NCBI GenBank assembly: GCA_964581605.1
Contig: CAZOPF010000057.1
Location: 1-35,836, forward strand
Reading direction: 5' to 3'
Length of the DNA stretch: 35,836 bases
Source of the DNA: CAADGU01 sp964581605
GTDB lineage: Bacteria; Chloroflexota; Anaerolineae; Promineifilales; Promineifilaceae
Both the position numbers and the translations under genes were made by a program. Each line of letters begins with the position of its first letter. Positions within the stretch are counted from its first letter, which is position 1. Of the stretch, positions 24,799 through 33,094 are shown piece after piece. The notes beneath the pieces were generated by a model that saw only the letters and a list, made by a program, of their open reading frames with translations, was not told the DNA's origin and did no database searches.

Positions 24799-25860
24799 AT
24801 GTCCACATTACCCACCTTGCCCGGCATTACTTCCACCATCATCCAGACTGACCGCTTGCACACCCATGTTTTGCGCTGCGGGCCAGAGGGCGGCACGGCC
24901 GTGCTCTTCATTCATGGCAATGTCTCCTCCGCCACCTACTGGGAAGAAACCATGCTCGCCCTGCCCAATGGTTTCCAGGCCATCGCCCCCGACCTGCGTG
25001 GCTACGGCGACAGCGAAGCCAAACCCATTGATGCCACCCTGGGACTGGATGATATGGTGGCTGATATTCAGGCCCTTCTCATCGCTCTCGGCATCAGCCA
25101 ATATCACCTAATAGGCCATAGCATGGGCGGCGGCGTGGCCATGAAGCTCACCATTGCCAACCCGGCAAACATCCTCTCGCTTACCCTGGTAGACCCTGTT
25201 TCCCCCTATGGTTACAGCGGCAGCAGAGGCACTGAGGGCACCCCCATTTATGATGACGGCGCGCCGGCTGGCGCAGGCGGCGTCAACCCCGAATTTATCA
25301 GGCTGTTAGCCGAGAAAGAACGTGGCCTGGAAAACCCCATGTCCCCGCGTAACGTCTTCCGCCAATTCTACGTCAAACCGCCCTTCGTCCCTGCCCGTGA
25401 AGATGTCCTGGTAGATTCCATGCTGGCAACCCGCCTTGGCGAAGATTTCTACCCCGGCAATGCCGCCCCATCCCCCCATTGGCCCACCGTCGGCCCCGGC
25501 GACAAAGGGGTGGTTAATGCCTTCAGCCGCCAATACTTTGACGCCAGCAACATTGTTCACATCACCCCCAAACCACCCATCCTCTGGATACGCGGTTCAG
25601 ATGACCTCATTGTTTCTGACAACGCCATGTTTGACATTGCGGCACTGGGCGCGATGGGGTTTGTGCCTGGCTACCCTGGCGTAGAGGAATGTCCGCCACA
25701 ACCGATGCTGGCCCAAACCCGTGCTGTCCTGGAGCAATATGCCGCCCACAACGGCCGTTATCAGGAAACAGTCATCCCCGAAACCGGCCACACACCATAC
25801 CTGGAAAAACCGGCCGAGTTCAACGCCGCGTTTCACGCGCATCTGGCTGGAAATGGGTGA
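24799..25860 (+). CDS. Alpha/beta hydrolase
   Basis: A 353-residue soluble alpha/beta hydrolase. HGNVSS near 39-44 is the oxyanion region, RGYGDSE at 67-73 follows, and the nucleophile elbow is GHSMGG with Ser108. The acid is probably in IRGSDDLIV near 270, and the histidine is in PETGHTPYLEKP near the end. An extended cap between about 140 and 230 distinguishes it from short lipases. The substrate is unknown; epoxide hydrolase, haloalkane dehalogenase-like and lipase types are all possible. GGAG at a good distance supports the ATG. The 217-base gap before it (24582-24798) holds two ACGGCCGT sites and no gene I can see. Confidence 0.88.
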   Translation: MSTLPTLPGITSTIIQTDRLHTHVLRCGPEGGTAVLFIHGNVSSATYWEETMLALPNGFQAIAPDLRGYGDSEAKPIDATLGLDDMVADIQALLIALGISQYHLIGHSMGGGVAMKLTIANPANILSLTLVDPVSPYGYSGSRGTEGTPIYDDGAPAGAGGVNPEFIRLLAEKERGLENPMSPRNVFRQFYVKPPFVPAREDVLVDSMLATRLGEDFYPGNAAPSPHWPTVGPGDKGVVNAFSRQYFDASNIVHITPKPPILWIRGSDDLIVSDNAMFDIAALGAMGFVPGYPGVEECPPQPMLAQTRAVLEQYAAHNGRYQETVIPETGHTPYLEKPAEFNAAFHAHLAGNG

Positions 25861-26000
25861 GCGTGAATCGCTTATTTAGGTTGCAATAACCGCCTCAATT
25901 TCATCGTCTGACAATTCCAGGTTGGTCATTCGTGACTATTACCTGCCGGAGGCGGCCGTCTGGTTCCCTAAGTGAGCGCCTAAAAATGACTTACCGATTT

Positions 26001-26027
26001 GGAGCGCGGGCAGGATGCCCGTGCTCC
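26001..26027. terminator. Hairpin upstream of the BTAD regulator
   Basis: GGAGCGCGGGCA and TGCCCGTGCTCC pair at 11 of 12 positions around a 3-base GGA loop. It lies 140 bases after the hydrolase stop and 72 before the regulator start. It resembles the GCATCTGAGGATGC family in G/C-rich arms but has another loop. It also argues that an in-frame extension of the regulator upstream of 26100 is not coding. The gap 25861-26099 otherwise holds a 17-codon minus-strand open frame (25876-25929), too short to call. Confidence 0.5.
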
Positions 26028-26099
26028 AACAGGGAACTTGTTTCTGGACGCTCTCTTAGGTTTGCGGCTGGCTACCCCCCTGGCTACAATCCAGCCGCT

Positions 26100-29000
26100 A
26101 TGAACCCACCCCATCTGCTCGCCCGCACCAGATTAGCGCCGCCGCGTCTGCAAAAATATATCCTACCGCGTCCCCGGCTGACGGCACGGCTGTTAGACGC
26201 CCAGGCATACCGGCTAGCGATTGTGCAGGCCGGCACCGGCTATGGCAAAAGCACGGCGCTGGCTGCATTGGCCCATGAGCCGGTCACGGCCGTCTGGTAT
26301 CGGCTGGACAGGGAAGACGCCGACCCGCAGCGATTTTTGCTGCACCTCATTCAAGGTTTCCACGATGCCCTGCCCGCGCTCTCCCAAACGCCAGACGCGC
26401 TGCTGGAAGAGTGGGGGCAAAACCGGGCACAACTCAGTTGGACGGCCGTCACCGATGCCCTCCTCAGCGAAATCACCACCTTCGCCAACCAGCCCCTCCT
26501 GCTCATCCTCGATGACGTACATCTCATCCAGGAAGCAGCCGAAACGATCCGCATCCTGGATCGGGTGATCGGCCGTGCCCCCGCCCCTCTGCATGCCATC
26601 CTCGCCAGCCGCTACCCCATCCCCCTGCCTTCATTGGTACAGTGGCGGGTCAAAGGGGAACTGCTGGAAATCGGCCAGACGGAACTGGCCTTCACCCCCG
26701 CTGAAATTGACGCTCTTTTCCGCCAGGAATATGGCTACGCCCTCACCCTGGAACAGGCGGATTTGCTGGTCAACCGCATTGAGGGCTGGCCCATTGCCCT
26801 GCACCTTATCTGGCAGCGGCTGCAACGAGACGGCGGCGCGTCCTTGCCGCAGGCGTTGTGGCAGCTATCCGGTTCCGCCAGCGACCTCTTTGTCTACCTG
26901 ACCCAGGAGGTATTGGCACAGCAGCCAGAGGACGTGCAGGCATTTTTGCGGCTCACGGCCGTATTGCGCGACATGACCGCCGAGAACTGTGACCACCTGC
27001 GCGGGGCCAGAGACAGCCGCCAGATGTTGCGCCACCTGCTGGAAAATGGCCTCTTTGTCGTCGCGGTGGGCGAAGGGCATTGGCGGTACCACCACCTCTT
27101 CCGCGACATTTTGCGCAACCAGCTAGAATCGGCCGAACGGCAGCAGGCACACGGCCGTGCCGCCGCCTATTACCAACAGTTGCCAGACAGTGAAGAAGCC
27201 ATCTACCACTGGCTGGCGGCGCAGGCATATGAGGAAGCGGCGGCGTTATTGGAAGGCTACGGCCGTGACATGGTGCGTGTCGGCCGGCTCAACACCCTGG
27301 CTAACTGGATTGGCAGCCTGCCGCCAGAAACCCTCAGCAACCACCCGCCCCTGCTCGTCTACCTGGGTGACATTGCCCGGCTACACAGCCACTTTGATGA
27401 CGCCCTGGACTGGTACAAACAGGCCGAACAGTTCAGCCGCAGCCGGGGCAACGTGCCCGCGCTGGGGCAGGCGTTGCGCGGCCAGGCGCGGGTCTACCTC
27501 GACCAGGTCAACACCCATCAGGCGGAACTGCTGCTGCAAGAAGCGATCAAACTGGCCGACGGCTCCGAAGACCGCGAAAGCCGCGCCCGCCTGCTGGAAC
27601 TGCTGGCCGAAAACCTGCTCAACCAGGGCAAAGCGGCGGCGGCGCAGAGCTACCAGACCCAGGCGCGGGAACTGCGCGACCAGGGGCACGGTACGGCCGA
27701 ACTGCCGGTGCGCCTGCTGCTGCGTACTGGCAAGCTGGACGAAGCGCGCCAGCTTTTGGAAACGCAGGCCGAATGGGAACAAAAAGAGCCAGTGCAGCGC
27801 CCCCGTGCCCACCGTGAAACCCAACTGCTGCTCTCGCTCATTTACAGCTTTCAGGGGGAACAGGCGGCCGCGTTGCAAACGGCCGTCGCCGCTACCGAAC
27901 GCGGCCAGCAGCTGGATTCCCATTTCATCATCTCTGTGGGCTACAGCCGCCAGGGGCACGCCTGGAATTTGCTGAAAACGGCCGACGCCTACGCCCAGGC
28001 CCGCCGCTGTTTTGAGGCCGCCTTGCAGATCAGCCAGGCCATTGACGTGCCCCGGCTGCGCGTGGAACCGTATTGGGGGTTGTGCCAGATGCACGGCTTT
28101 ATGGGGGAATTGGACACGGCCGGGCAAATGGCCGCAGACGCCATCGCCATTGCCCGCCGGGATGGTGACGAGTGGGTGGAAATGTGTGTGCGCACCAGCA
28201 TGGGCGCGGCGTATGCCCTGCACGGCCGTTACCAGGCGGCGGCCGATTGGCTGGCCCAGGCGCTCACCGGTTTCCGCGACTGTTCTGACACCTTTGGCGA
28301 AACAGTGGCCCGCCTCTGGCTTTGCCTGGTCTGGCTGTGGCAGGATGACGAAACGCGCCTGAAACGCGACCTGGCCGATATGCTGGCGCTCATTCGCCAG
28401 CATCATTACGAATTTTTGCTCACCCGGCGCACCATGCCCGGCCCACCCGACCCGCGCCAGTTGGTGCCCCTGCTCATCTTCGCCCGCGATCACGAGCAGC
28501 AGGCCACTTTTGCCGGGCAACTGCTGGCGCAGTTGGGGCTGCCCCAGGTGCAGCTTCACCCCGGCTACCAGCTACGCATCCAGACGTTAGGCCCATTCCG
28601 CCTCTGGCGTGGCGCGGAGGAAATTGCCGCCGGTGAATGGAAGCGGAAGAAAGCGCGGCAGTTGTTCCAATTGTTGCTCACGCATCACGGCCGTCTGCTG
28701 CACCGCGACCAGATTTGTGAACTGCTCTGGCCGGAACTGACGCCTGATGGCGCTCTGCGTGACTTCAAGATCGCCTTTAGCGCCCTGTGTAATGTGTTGG
28801 AGCCGCGCCGCAAACGGAACGCCCCCTCGGCCTACGTGCTGCGCGATGGCAGCCGCTACGGGCTGGATTTGAGTGCGGACATAGAGCTGGATGTGCGTCT
28901 GTTTGAACAGGCGATTGCCGCCGGGCAGCGGGTAAAAGATAGGTCGCCCGACCAACGGTCGGCAGAAACGGCCGTAACCCATTTCCAGACAGCCCTGGCT

Positions 29001-29348
29001 CTGTATGAAGGGGACTTTTTGCAGGCATACCCCTACGACGAATGGCGCCTGGAGGAGCAGCAGCGGCTGCGCGCCCTCTTTCTGCAAACGGCCGAGCAGG
29101 TGGCCGATTATTACGCCCGGCAGCAGCAGTGGTCGCCGCTCATCCCCCTGTGCCAGAAGATGATCCAGCTTGATGACTGTTGGGAGCCAGCTTACCAGTA
29201 TCTTATGACCGCCCACCACCATCTGGGCCACCGCCCCCAGGCCATCCGTGTTTACCAGCAATGCCTGGCCGCATTGCAAAAAGGGTTGGGGGTGGAACCA
29301 GCGGCCGTGACCCGCGCATTATATGAGACGGTAATCGGTGAACGGTAA
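26100..29348 (+). CDS. STAND-ATPase transcriptional regulator with BTAD output domain
   Basis: A 1082-residue regulator. MalT-like NTPase: LLARTRLAPPRLQKYILPRPRL at the start, Walker A GTGYGKST at 45-52, and Walker B LLLILDDVHLI near 138. A long helical-repeat (TPR-like) region covers about 400-800. A winged-helix DNA-binding domain runs from about 826 (QTLGPFRLWRGAEEI, with KKARQLFQLLLTHHGRLLHRDQICELLWP). The bacterial transcriptional activation domain (BTAD) occupies about 930-1082. This is the large SARP-like regulator type common in Chloroflexota and Actinobacteria. The start at 26100 is chosen because family proteins begin with this segment and the upstream extension holds a hairpin. The last codons (VIGER) come from a GGTAATC-type repeat. 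A target may be the following lipid-type genes. Confidence 0.92.
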   Translation: MNPPHLLARTRLAPPRLQKYILPRPRLTARLLDAQAYRLAIVQAGTGYGKSTALAALAHEPVTAVWYRLDREDADPQRFLLHLIQGFHDALPALSQTPDALLEEWGQNRAQLSWTAVTDALLSEITTFANQPLLLILDDVHLIQEAAETIRILDRVIGRAPAPLHAILASRYPIPLPSLVQWRVKGELLEIGQTELAFTPAEIDALFRQEYGYALTLEQADLLVNRIEGWPIALHLIWQRLQRDGGASLPQALWQLSGSASDLFVYLTQEVLAQQPEDVQAFLRLTAVLRDMTAENCDHLRGARDSRQMLRHLLENGLFVVAVGEGHWRYHHLFRDILRNQLESAERQQAHGRAAAYYQQLPDSEEAIYHWLAAQAYEEAAALLEGYGRDMVRVGRLNTLANWIGSLPPETLSNHPPLLVYLGDIARLHSHFDDALDWYKQAEQFSRSRGNVPALGQALRGQARVYLDQVNTHQAELLLQEAIKLADGSEDRESRARLLELLAENLLNQGKAAAAQSYQTQARELRDQGHGTAELPVRLLLRTGKLDEARQLLETQAEWEQKEPVQRPRAHRETQLLLSLIYSFQGEQAAALQTAVAATERGQQLDSHFIISVGYSRQGHAWNLLKTADAYAQARRCFEAALQISQAIDVPRLRVEPYWGLCQMHGFMGELDTAGQMAADAIAIARRDGDEWVEMCVRTSMGAAYALHGRYQAAADWLAQALTGFRDCSDTFGETVARLWLCLVWLWQDDETRLKRDLADMLALIRQHHYEFLLTRRTMPGPPDPRQLVPLLIFARDHEQQATFAGQLLAQLGLPQVQLHPGYQLRIQTLGPFRLWRGAEEIAAGEWKRKKARQLFQLLLTHHGRLLHRDQICELLWPELTPDGALRDFKIAFSALCNVLEPRRKRNAPSAYVLRDGSRYGLDLSADIELDVRLFEQAIAAGQRVKDRSPDQRSAETAVTHFQTALALYEGDFLQAYPYDEWRLEEQQRLRALFLQTAEQVADYYARQQQWSPLIPLCQKMIQLDDCWEPAYQYLMTAHHHLGHRPQAIRVYQQCLAALQKGLGVEPAAVTRALYETVIGER

Positions 29349-29394
29349 TCGGTAATCCAACTTTGGACTTCGGTTTACGGGTCACGCATCACGT
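29330..29394. repeat. GGTAATC and CACGCATCACG repeats at the regulator 3' end
   Basis: Four GGTAATC-like units run from inside the last codons of the regulator to just past its stop. A segment with GTCACGCATCACG follows, the same pair of textures as at 13179-13320. Confidence 0.7.
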
Positions 29395-29458
29395 CTGCGC
29401 TGTTACTTTTGCGCAACCCCCCTTTGTTATCTTCCCCAAACGCTGAAATTAAGCTGTG

Positions 29459-29494
29459 GCGCGGAGTGCGCATCTGAGGATGCACACTCCGCGC
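29459..29494. terminator. Hairpin with GCATCTGAGGATGC core, copy 2
   Basis: Arms of 16 bases with one mismatch around a TGAG loop lie 110 bases after the regulator stop and 65 bases before the KAS III-like gene. The core is identical to copies at 12193 and 33000 while the outer arms differ and still pair. Confidence 0.7.
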
Positions 29495-29520
29495 TAATTG
29501 AAATTTCCCACGAACCATCA

Positions 29521-29550
29521 TGCGTCACGCATCACGGTTCACGCATCACG
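29521..29550. repeat. CACGCATCACG tandem repeat before the KAS III-like gene
   Basis: Two full units and one partial unit of a roughly 13-base repeat end 9 bases before the start codon, in the place where a ribosome site should be. Related single copies are at about 13296-13318 and 29381. Confidence 0.7.
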
Positions 29551-29559
29551 TTTCCTGCT

Positions 29560-30591
29560 ATGGATACTGTTGGCATTGTCAGCATAGGCACCTATTCCCC
29601 GGAGAGTTACCTCACGGCCGCCGAAATTGCCGCCGCGGCCGGGTTGCCCGAATGGGTGGTGCGCGAGAAGCTGGGCATCAGCCGTAAATTTGTGGGCGGC
29701 CCGGACGACCACCCCAACGAAATGGGTATCAAAGCGGCGCAGGAGTGTTTGGCTAACGGCGGCATCGGCCCCCAAGAAATTGACCTCATCCTCTGCACCA
29801 CCGAAGAGTGGCGCGAATATCTGCTCTGGACTTCCGGCGTGCATATGGCCTATGAACTGGGCGCGACCAACGCCTGGGCCATGGACATCCACGCCCGTTG
29901 CGCCACCACCGTCGGCGCGCTGAAAATGGCCAAGGACATGATGCTGGCCGACCCGGAAATCAACACCGTCCTCATTGCCGGGGGCTACCGCGTCAGCGAT
30001 TTCATCAACTTCCAAAATCCACGCACCAGCTTCCTCTTCAACATTGGCGCCGGCGGCGGGGCCATGCTGCTGCGCCGCAATCACCCGCGCAACCAGGTGT
30101 TGGGGGCGCATATCATCGTAGATGGCAGCATGAGCAAACACGTCATTGTGCCGGCCAGCGGCACGGTGCAGTTTCCCACCGACCAGGCGGTGCGCGAGGG
30201 GCTGTTTTATTTTGACCTGGTGGAACCCGAAGCGATGAAAAACCGGCTGAACGCCGTCAGCATGGATAACTGGCTGAAATGTGTGGACGAGGCGCTGCGC
30301 AAATCTGGCCCGAAGGCGGATGGCGCCCCCTACACCCGCGCCGACCTGGACTTTCTCAACATGGTGCTCATTAAACCGTCCGGCCATCAGGAGATGTTGG
30401 CACGGCTGGGATTGACGGCCGCCCAATCCGTCTACCTGAACGAAATCGGCCACACGGGTGAGCAGGACGCCATGTTCGGCATCCGCGAAGGGCTAAAAAC
30501 GGGCCGCCTGCAAGACGGCCACCTCATGGCGATAGTGGCCGCCGGGATTGGTTATGTGTGGGCGGCGGGGATTGTGAAGTGGGGAACATGA
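29560..30591 (+). CDS. 3-oxoacyl-ACP synthase III (KAS III/FabH-like) protein
   Basis: A 343-residue thiolase-fold condensing enzyme. The active-site cysteine is Cys114 in DIHARCATTVGAL. The first histidine is in IKPSGHQEML near 273, and the position usually held by Asn in FabH reads EIGHTGEQD, so it belongs to a FabH-like side branch rather than true FabH. Such enzymes condense an acyl-CoA with a second acyl or malonyl unit in fatty acid, hydrocarbon or secondary-metabolite pathways. No clear ribosome site precedes the ATG because a repeat fills that space; later starts are not supported by the family alignment. It is 7 bases upstream of an acyl-CoA ligase gene. Confidence 0.87.
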   Translation: MDTVGIVSIGTYSPESYLTAAEIAAAAGLPEWVVREKLGISRKFVGGPDDHPNEMGIKAAQECLANGGIGPQEIDLILCTTEEWREYLLWTSGVHMAYELGATNAWAMDIHARCATTVGALKMAKDMMLADPEINTVLIAGGYRVSDFINFQNPRTSFLFNIGAGGGAMLLRRNHPRNQVLGAHIIVDGSMSKHVIVPASGTVQFPTDQAVREGLFYFDLVEPEAMKNRLNAVSMDNWLKCVDEALRKSGPKADGAPYTRADLDFLNMVLIKPSGHQEMLARLGLTAAQSVYLNEIGHTGEQDAMFGIREGLKTGRLQDGHLMAIVAAGIGYVWAAGIVKWGT

Positions 30592-30598
30592 CCAACGT

Positions 30599-32119
30599 AT
30601 GAATGCAGCGGACCTATTAACCAGCCGAGCCAGATTAACCCCCGACCGGGAGGCGTTGTTTGAGGTGGAGACGGGGGTGCGGTACAGCTATGCGGAGCTA
30701 AACGGCCGTGCCAACCGCGCCGCCAATTGGTTACAAAGCTACGGCGTGGGATATGGCGACCGCATCTCCATCCTGGCGCACAACAGCGTTGTCTATCTGG
30801 ATTTGTTCTACGGCTGCGCCAAAATCGGGGCGATCTTTGCGCCGCTCAACTGGCGGCTGGCGGCCCCGGAACTCGTTTATATCCTCAATGACTGCACCCC
30901 CCACTTCCTGCTGGTTGGCCCGGAATACGAAGCCATTGTTCACCAGATGCGGCCACACATCAACCTGCCGACCATCGTCCCCCTGGCGCGGTATGCCGAC
31001 GTGCTACCCGGCCAATCGGCCGCCGAGCCAGCCCGCCCGCCGGAACTGAGCGGCGAATCGGCGCACTGTATCCTCTACACCTCCGGCACAACGGGGCGGC
31101 CCAAAGGGGCCATCATCCCGCAGCGGCAGGTGGTGTGGAATTGTGTGAACACGGCCGTCTCCTGGGAACTGACTGCGCAGGATGTCTCACCCGTCTTCAC
31201 CCCCATGTTCCATGCCGGGGGGCTGTTTGCCTTTCTGACGCCGCTCTTTTACCTGGGCGGTCGTATTGTGCTCACCAGAGAGTTTGACGCTGACCAGACG
31301 CTGCGCCTGATTCAGGAAGAAAAATGTACCGTCATTTTGGGCGTGCCCACCCTGTTCCAAATGTGGCTAAAGTCGCCCCAGATGGCGACAACTGATTTTC
31401 GCCATGTCCGTTTTTTCATCAGCGGTGGCGCCCCCTGCCCCCCCGCGCTGATGGCGGCCTGGCGCGAAGCGACGGGTACGATTCTCCGCCAGGGGTACGG
31501 GCTGACGGAAGTTGGCCCGAACTGCTTCAGCATGACGGACGCGGAGTCTGTACCCAAGACGGGCAGCGTGGGCAAACCGATTTTTCACAGCCAGATGCGG
31601 TTGGTGGATGGGGACGGCCGTGATGTACCCCCCGGCACCACTGGCGAACTGATCATCCGCGGGCCGCATGTGTGCAGCGGCTACTGGCAAAACCCGGAAG
31701 CAACGGCCGCCGCCTTGCGCGAGGGCTGGTTTTATACCGGCGATATGGCCCGCATGGACGCCGACGGCTTTTTCACCATTGCCGGGCGCTTCAAGGACAT
31801 GATCATTTCTGGCGGTGAGAATGTATATGCGGCCGAAGTGGAAGCCGTTTTCCTGGCCCATCCTGGCGTGGCCGAGTGCGCCCTGATTGGCCGGGCCGAC
31901 GAGCAATGGGGCGAGGTGGGGGTACTGGTGGTGGTCACGGCCGTGAACCAGCACCCCACCGCCGATGAACTATTGCAATTCTGCACCGCCAGACTGGCCC
32001 GTTACAAAGTTCCCAAACAAATCATCTTCGCCGACGCCCTGCCGTATTCACCCTACGGCAAGGTGATCAAGGCGGAGTTGCGGGAGAGGTTTTTGGATAT
32101 TGGGAGATTAGGAGATTGA
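30599..32119 (+). CDS. AMP-dependent acyl-CoA ligase (long-chain fatty-acid type)
   Basis: A 506-residue ANL-superfamily enzyme that adenylates a carboxylic acid and transfers it to CoA. The P-loop YTSGTTGRPKG is near residues 160-170. RQGYGLTEVGP covers the acid-binding/adenine region, YTGDMARMDADGFFTIAGR the ribose-binding aspartate and hinge, and the C-terminal catalytic lysine is in PYGKVIKAE. The size and sequence fit FadD/FadD13-like ligases. It begins 7 bases after the KAS III-like stop, so the two form an operon, and a hydrolase follows. The likely role is activating fatty or aromatic acids; the chain length is unknown. The stop codon lies inside the left arm of a repeat hairpin. Confidence 0.92.
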   Translation: MNAADLLTSRARLTPDREALFEVETGVRYSYAELNGRANRAANWLQSYGVGYGDRISILAHNSVVYLDLFYGCAKIGAIFAPLNWRLAAPELVYILNDCTPHFLLVGPEYEAIVHQMRPHINLPTIVPLARYADVLPGQSAAEPARPPELSGESAHCILYTSGTTGRPKGAIIPQRQVVWNCVNTAVSWELTAQDVSPVFTPMFHAGGLFAFLTPLFYLGGRIVLTREFDADQTLRLIQEEKCTVILGVPTLFQMWLKSPQMATTDFRHVRFFISGGAPCPPALMAAWREATGTILRQGYGLTEVGPNCFSMTDAESVPKTGSVGKPIFHSQMRLVDGDGRDVPPGTTGELIIRGPHVCSGYWQNPEATAAALREGWFYTGDMARMDADGFFTIAGRFKDMIISGGENVYAAEVEAVFLAHPGVAECALIGRADEQWGEVGVLVVVTAVNQHPTADELLQFCTARLARYKVPKQIIFADALPYSPYGKVIKAELRERFLDIGRLGD

Positions 32120-32144
32120 AAGTCTCCCAATCTCTCAATCTCCC
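32102..32144. terminator. Repeat hairpin over the ligase stop codon
   Basis: GGGAGATTAGGAGATTG and CAATCTCTCAATCTCCC pair at 15 of 17 positions around a 9-base loop. It spans the ligase stop and lies 32 bases before the next start. It is made of the same GGGAGATT units as the repeats at 15102 and 17776, and could reduce read-through into the hydrolase. Confidence 0.6.
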
Positions 32145-32176
32145 AGTCTCTTTCTCAAGTAAGAAGGATAACAACC

Positions 32177-32983
32177 ATGCCCACAGTTACCGCCAACAAC
32201 ATCACCATCGCCTATGACCTGAATGGCAGCGGGCCGCCGCTGGTGTTGATCGCCGGGCTGGGTTATGACCGCTGGATGTGGCACCGGCTGGTGCCGGGGC
32301 TGGCACGCCATTTTCAGGTGCTGACTTATGATAACCGGGGCGTGGGTGGCAGCGACGTGACCCCCGGCCCGTATTCGGCGCAACTGCTGGCCGATGATCT
32401 GGCGGGGTTGTTGGCGGCGTTGGGGAGTGGGCCAACGGCCGTGATGGGGCACAGTATGGGCGGTTATGTGGCTCAGGCTTTTGCCCTGTCCTATCCCCAT
32501 CTGGTCAGCAAACTCATCCTGTCTGCTACCAACTTTGGCGGGCCAAATGCCATCCCCGTTACCCAGGAGGCGCTGGCAATTTTGATGGATACCAGCAGCG
32601 ACGCCGCCACCCGCGCCCGCAACGGCATTGTGGTGAGCTGCGCCCCCGGTTTTGCCGAGCGAGAACCGGCCTTTGTGCAGGCGTGGCTGGAACATCGGGC
32701 GGCGTATCCCATCAGCCCGGCCGGGTATCAGGCGCAATTGGGCGTAGGGCTGGGGCTGATGTCGGCCGAAGCCTGTTTTGAACACAAACTGGCGGCGATC
32801 ACCGTGCCCACGCTCGTTCTGGCTGGAGACCAGGATAAAGTGGTGCCGCCAGGTAATGTGGAACTGTTGGCGGCGAAGATACCGGGCAGCCGCACGGCCG
32901 TTATCGCCAACGCCGGTCACTTTTTCCCCTTTGAGCAGGCGGAGACGGCCGTGCAAATCATCACCGAGTTCTTAATTGGGTAA
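32177..32983 (+). CDS. Alpha/beta hydrolase (enol-lactonase/esterase-like)
   Basis: A 268-residue soluble alpha/beta hydrolase of normal length. IAGLGYDRWMW forms the oxyanion region, then DNRGVGGSD (52-60). The nucleophile elbow is GHSMGGYVAQ with Ser93, the acid lies in LAGDQDKVVPP near 217 and the histidine in NAGHFFPFE near 247. It resembles 3-oxoadipate enol-lactonase and related esterases in layout. AGAAGGAT supports the start. Third gene of the run with the KAS III-like and ligase genes, and separated from the ligase by a repeat hairpin. Confidence 0.9.
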   Translation: MPTVTANNITIAYDLNGSGPPLVLIAGLGYDRWMWHRLVPGLARHFQVLTYDNRGVGGSDVTPGPYSAQLLADDLAGLLAALGSGPTAVMGHSMGGYVAQAFALSYPHLVSKLILSATNFGGPNAIPVTQEALAILMDTSSDAATRARNGIVVSCAPGFAEREPAFVQAWLEHRAAYPISPAGYQAQLGVGLGLMSAEACFEHKLAAITVPTLVLAGDQDKVVPPGNVELLAAKIPGSRTAVIANAGHFFPFEQAETAVQIITEFLIG

Positions 32984-32999
32984 CTGTGTTTTCGATAAG

Positions 33000-33037
33000 C
33001 CGGAGGGGTGGGCATCTGAGGATGCCCACCCCTCCGG
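33000..33037. terminator. Hairpin with GCATCTGAGGATGC core, copy 3
   Basis: A perfect 17-bp inverted repeat around a TGAG loop, 16 bases after the hydrolase stop. It is the strongest of the three copies and the best placed to act as a transcript terminator, although no T-run follows. Confidence 0.75.
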
Positions 33038-33054
33038 TGTAATCAATTAGCGTG

Positions 33055-33076
33055 GGGCGATTTTGCCAAATCGCCC
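33055..33076. terminator. Second hairpin before the binding-protein gene
   Basis: GGGCGATTT and AAATCGCCC pair perfectly around TGCC, 18 bases before the start of the lipoprotein gene, with the ribosome site GGAGGAG in between. In the mRNA it would sit in the leader near the ribosome site, so it could be part of a terminator pair or a leader structure. Confidence 0.55.
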
Positions 33077-33094
33077 TACATTGACGGAGGAGAA

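Noticed and set aside
25876..25929. 17-codon minus-strand frame reading MTNLELSDDEIEAVIAT
   Set aside because: It looks protein-like but is too short to support as a gene. It may be a remnant of a lost gene.
25932..26099. N-terminal extension of the BTAD regulator by 56 residues
   Set aside because: It contains a G/C-rich hairpin and no family similarity; the MalT-like domain begins at the ATG at 26100.
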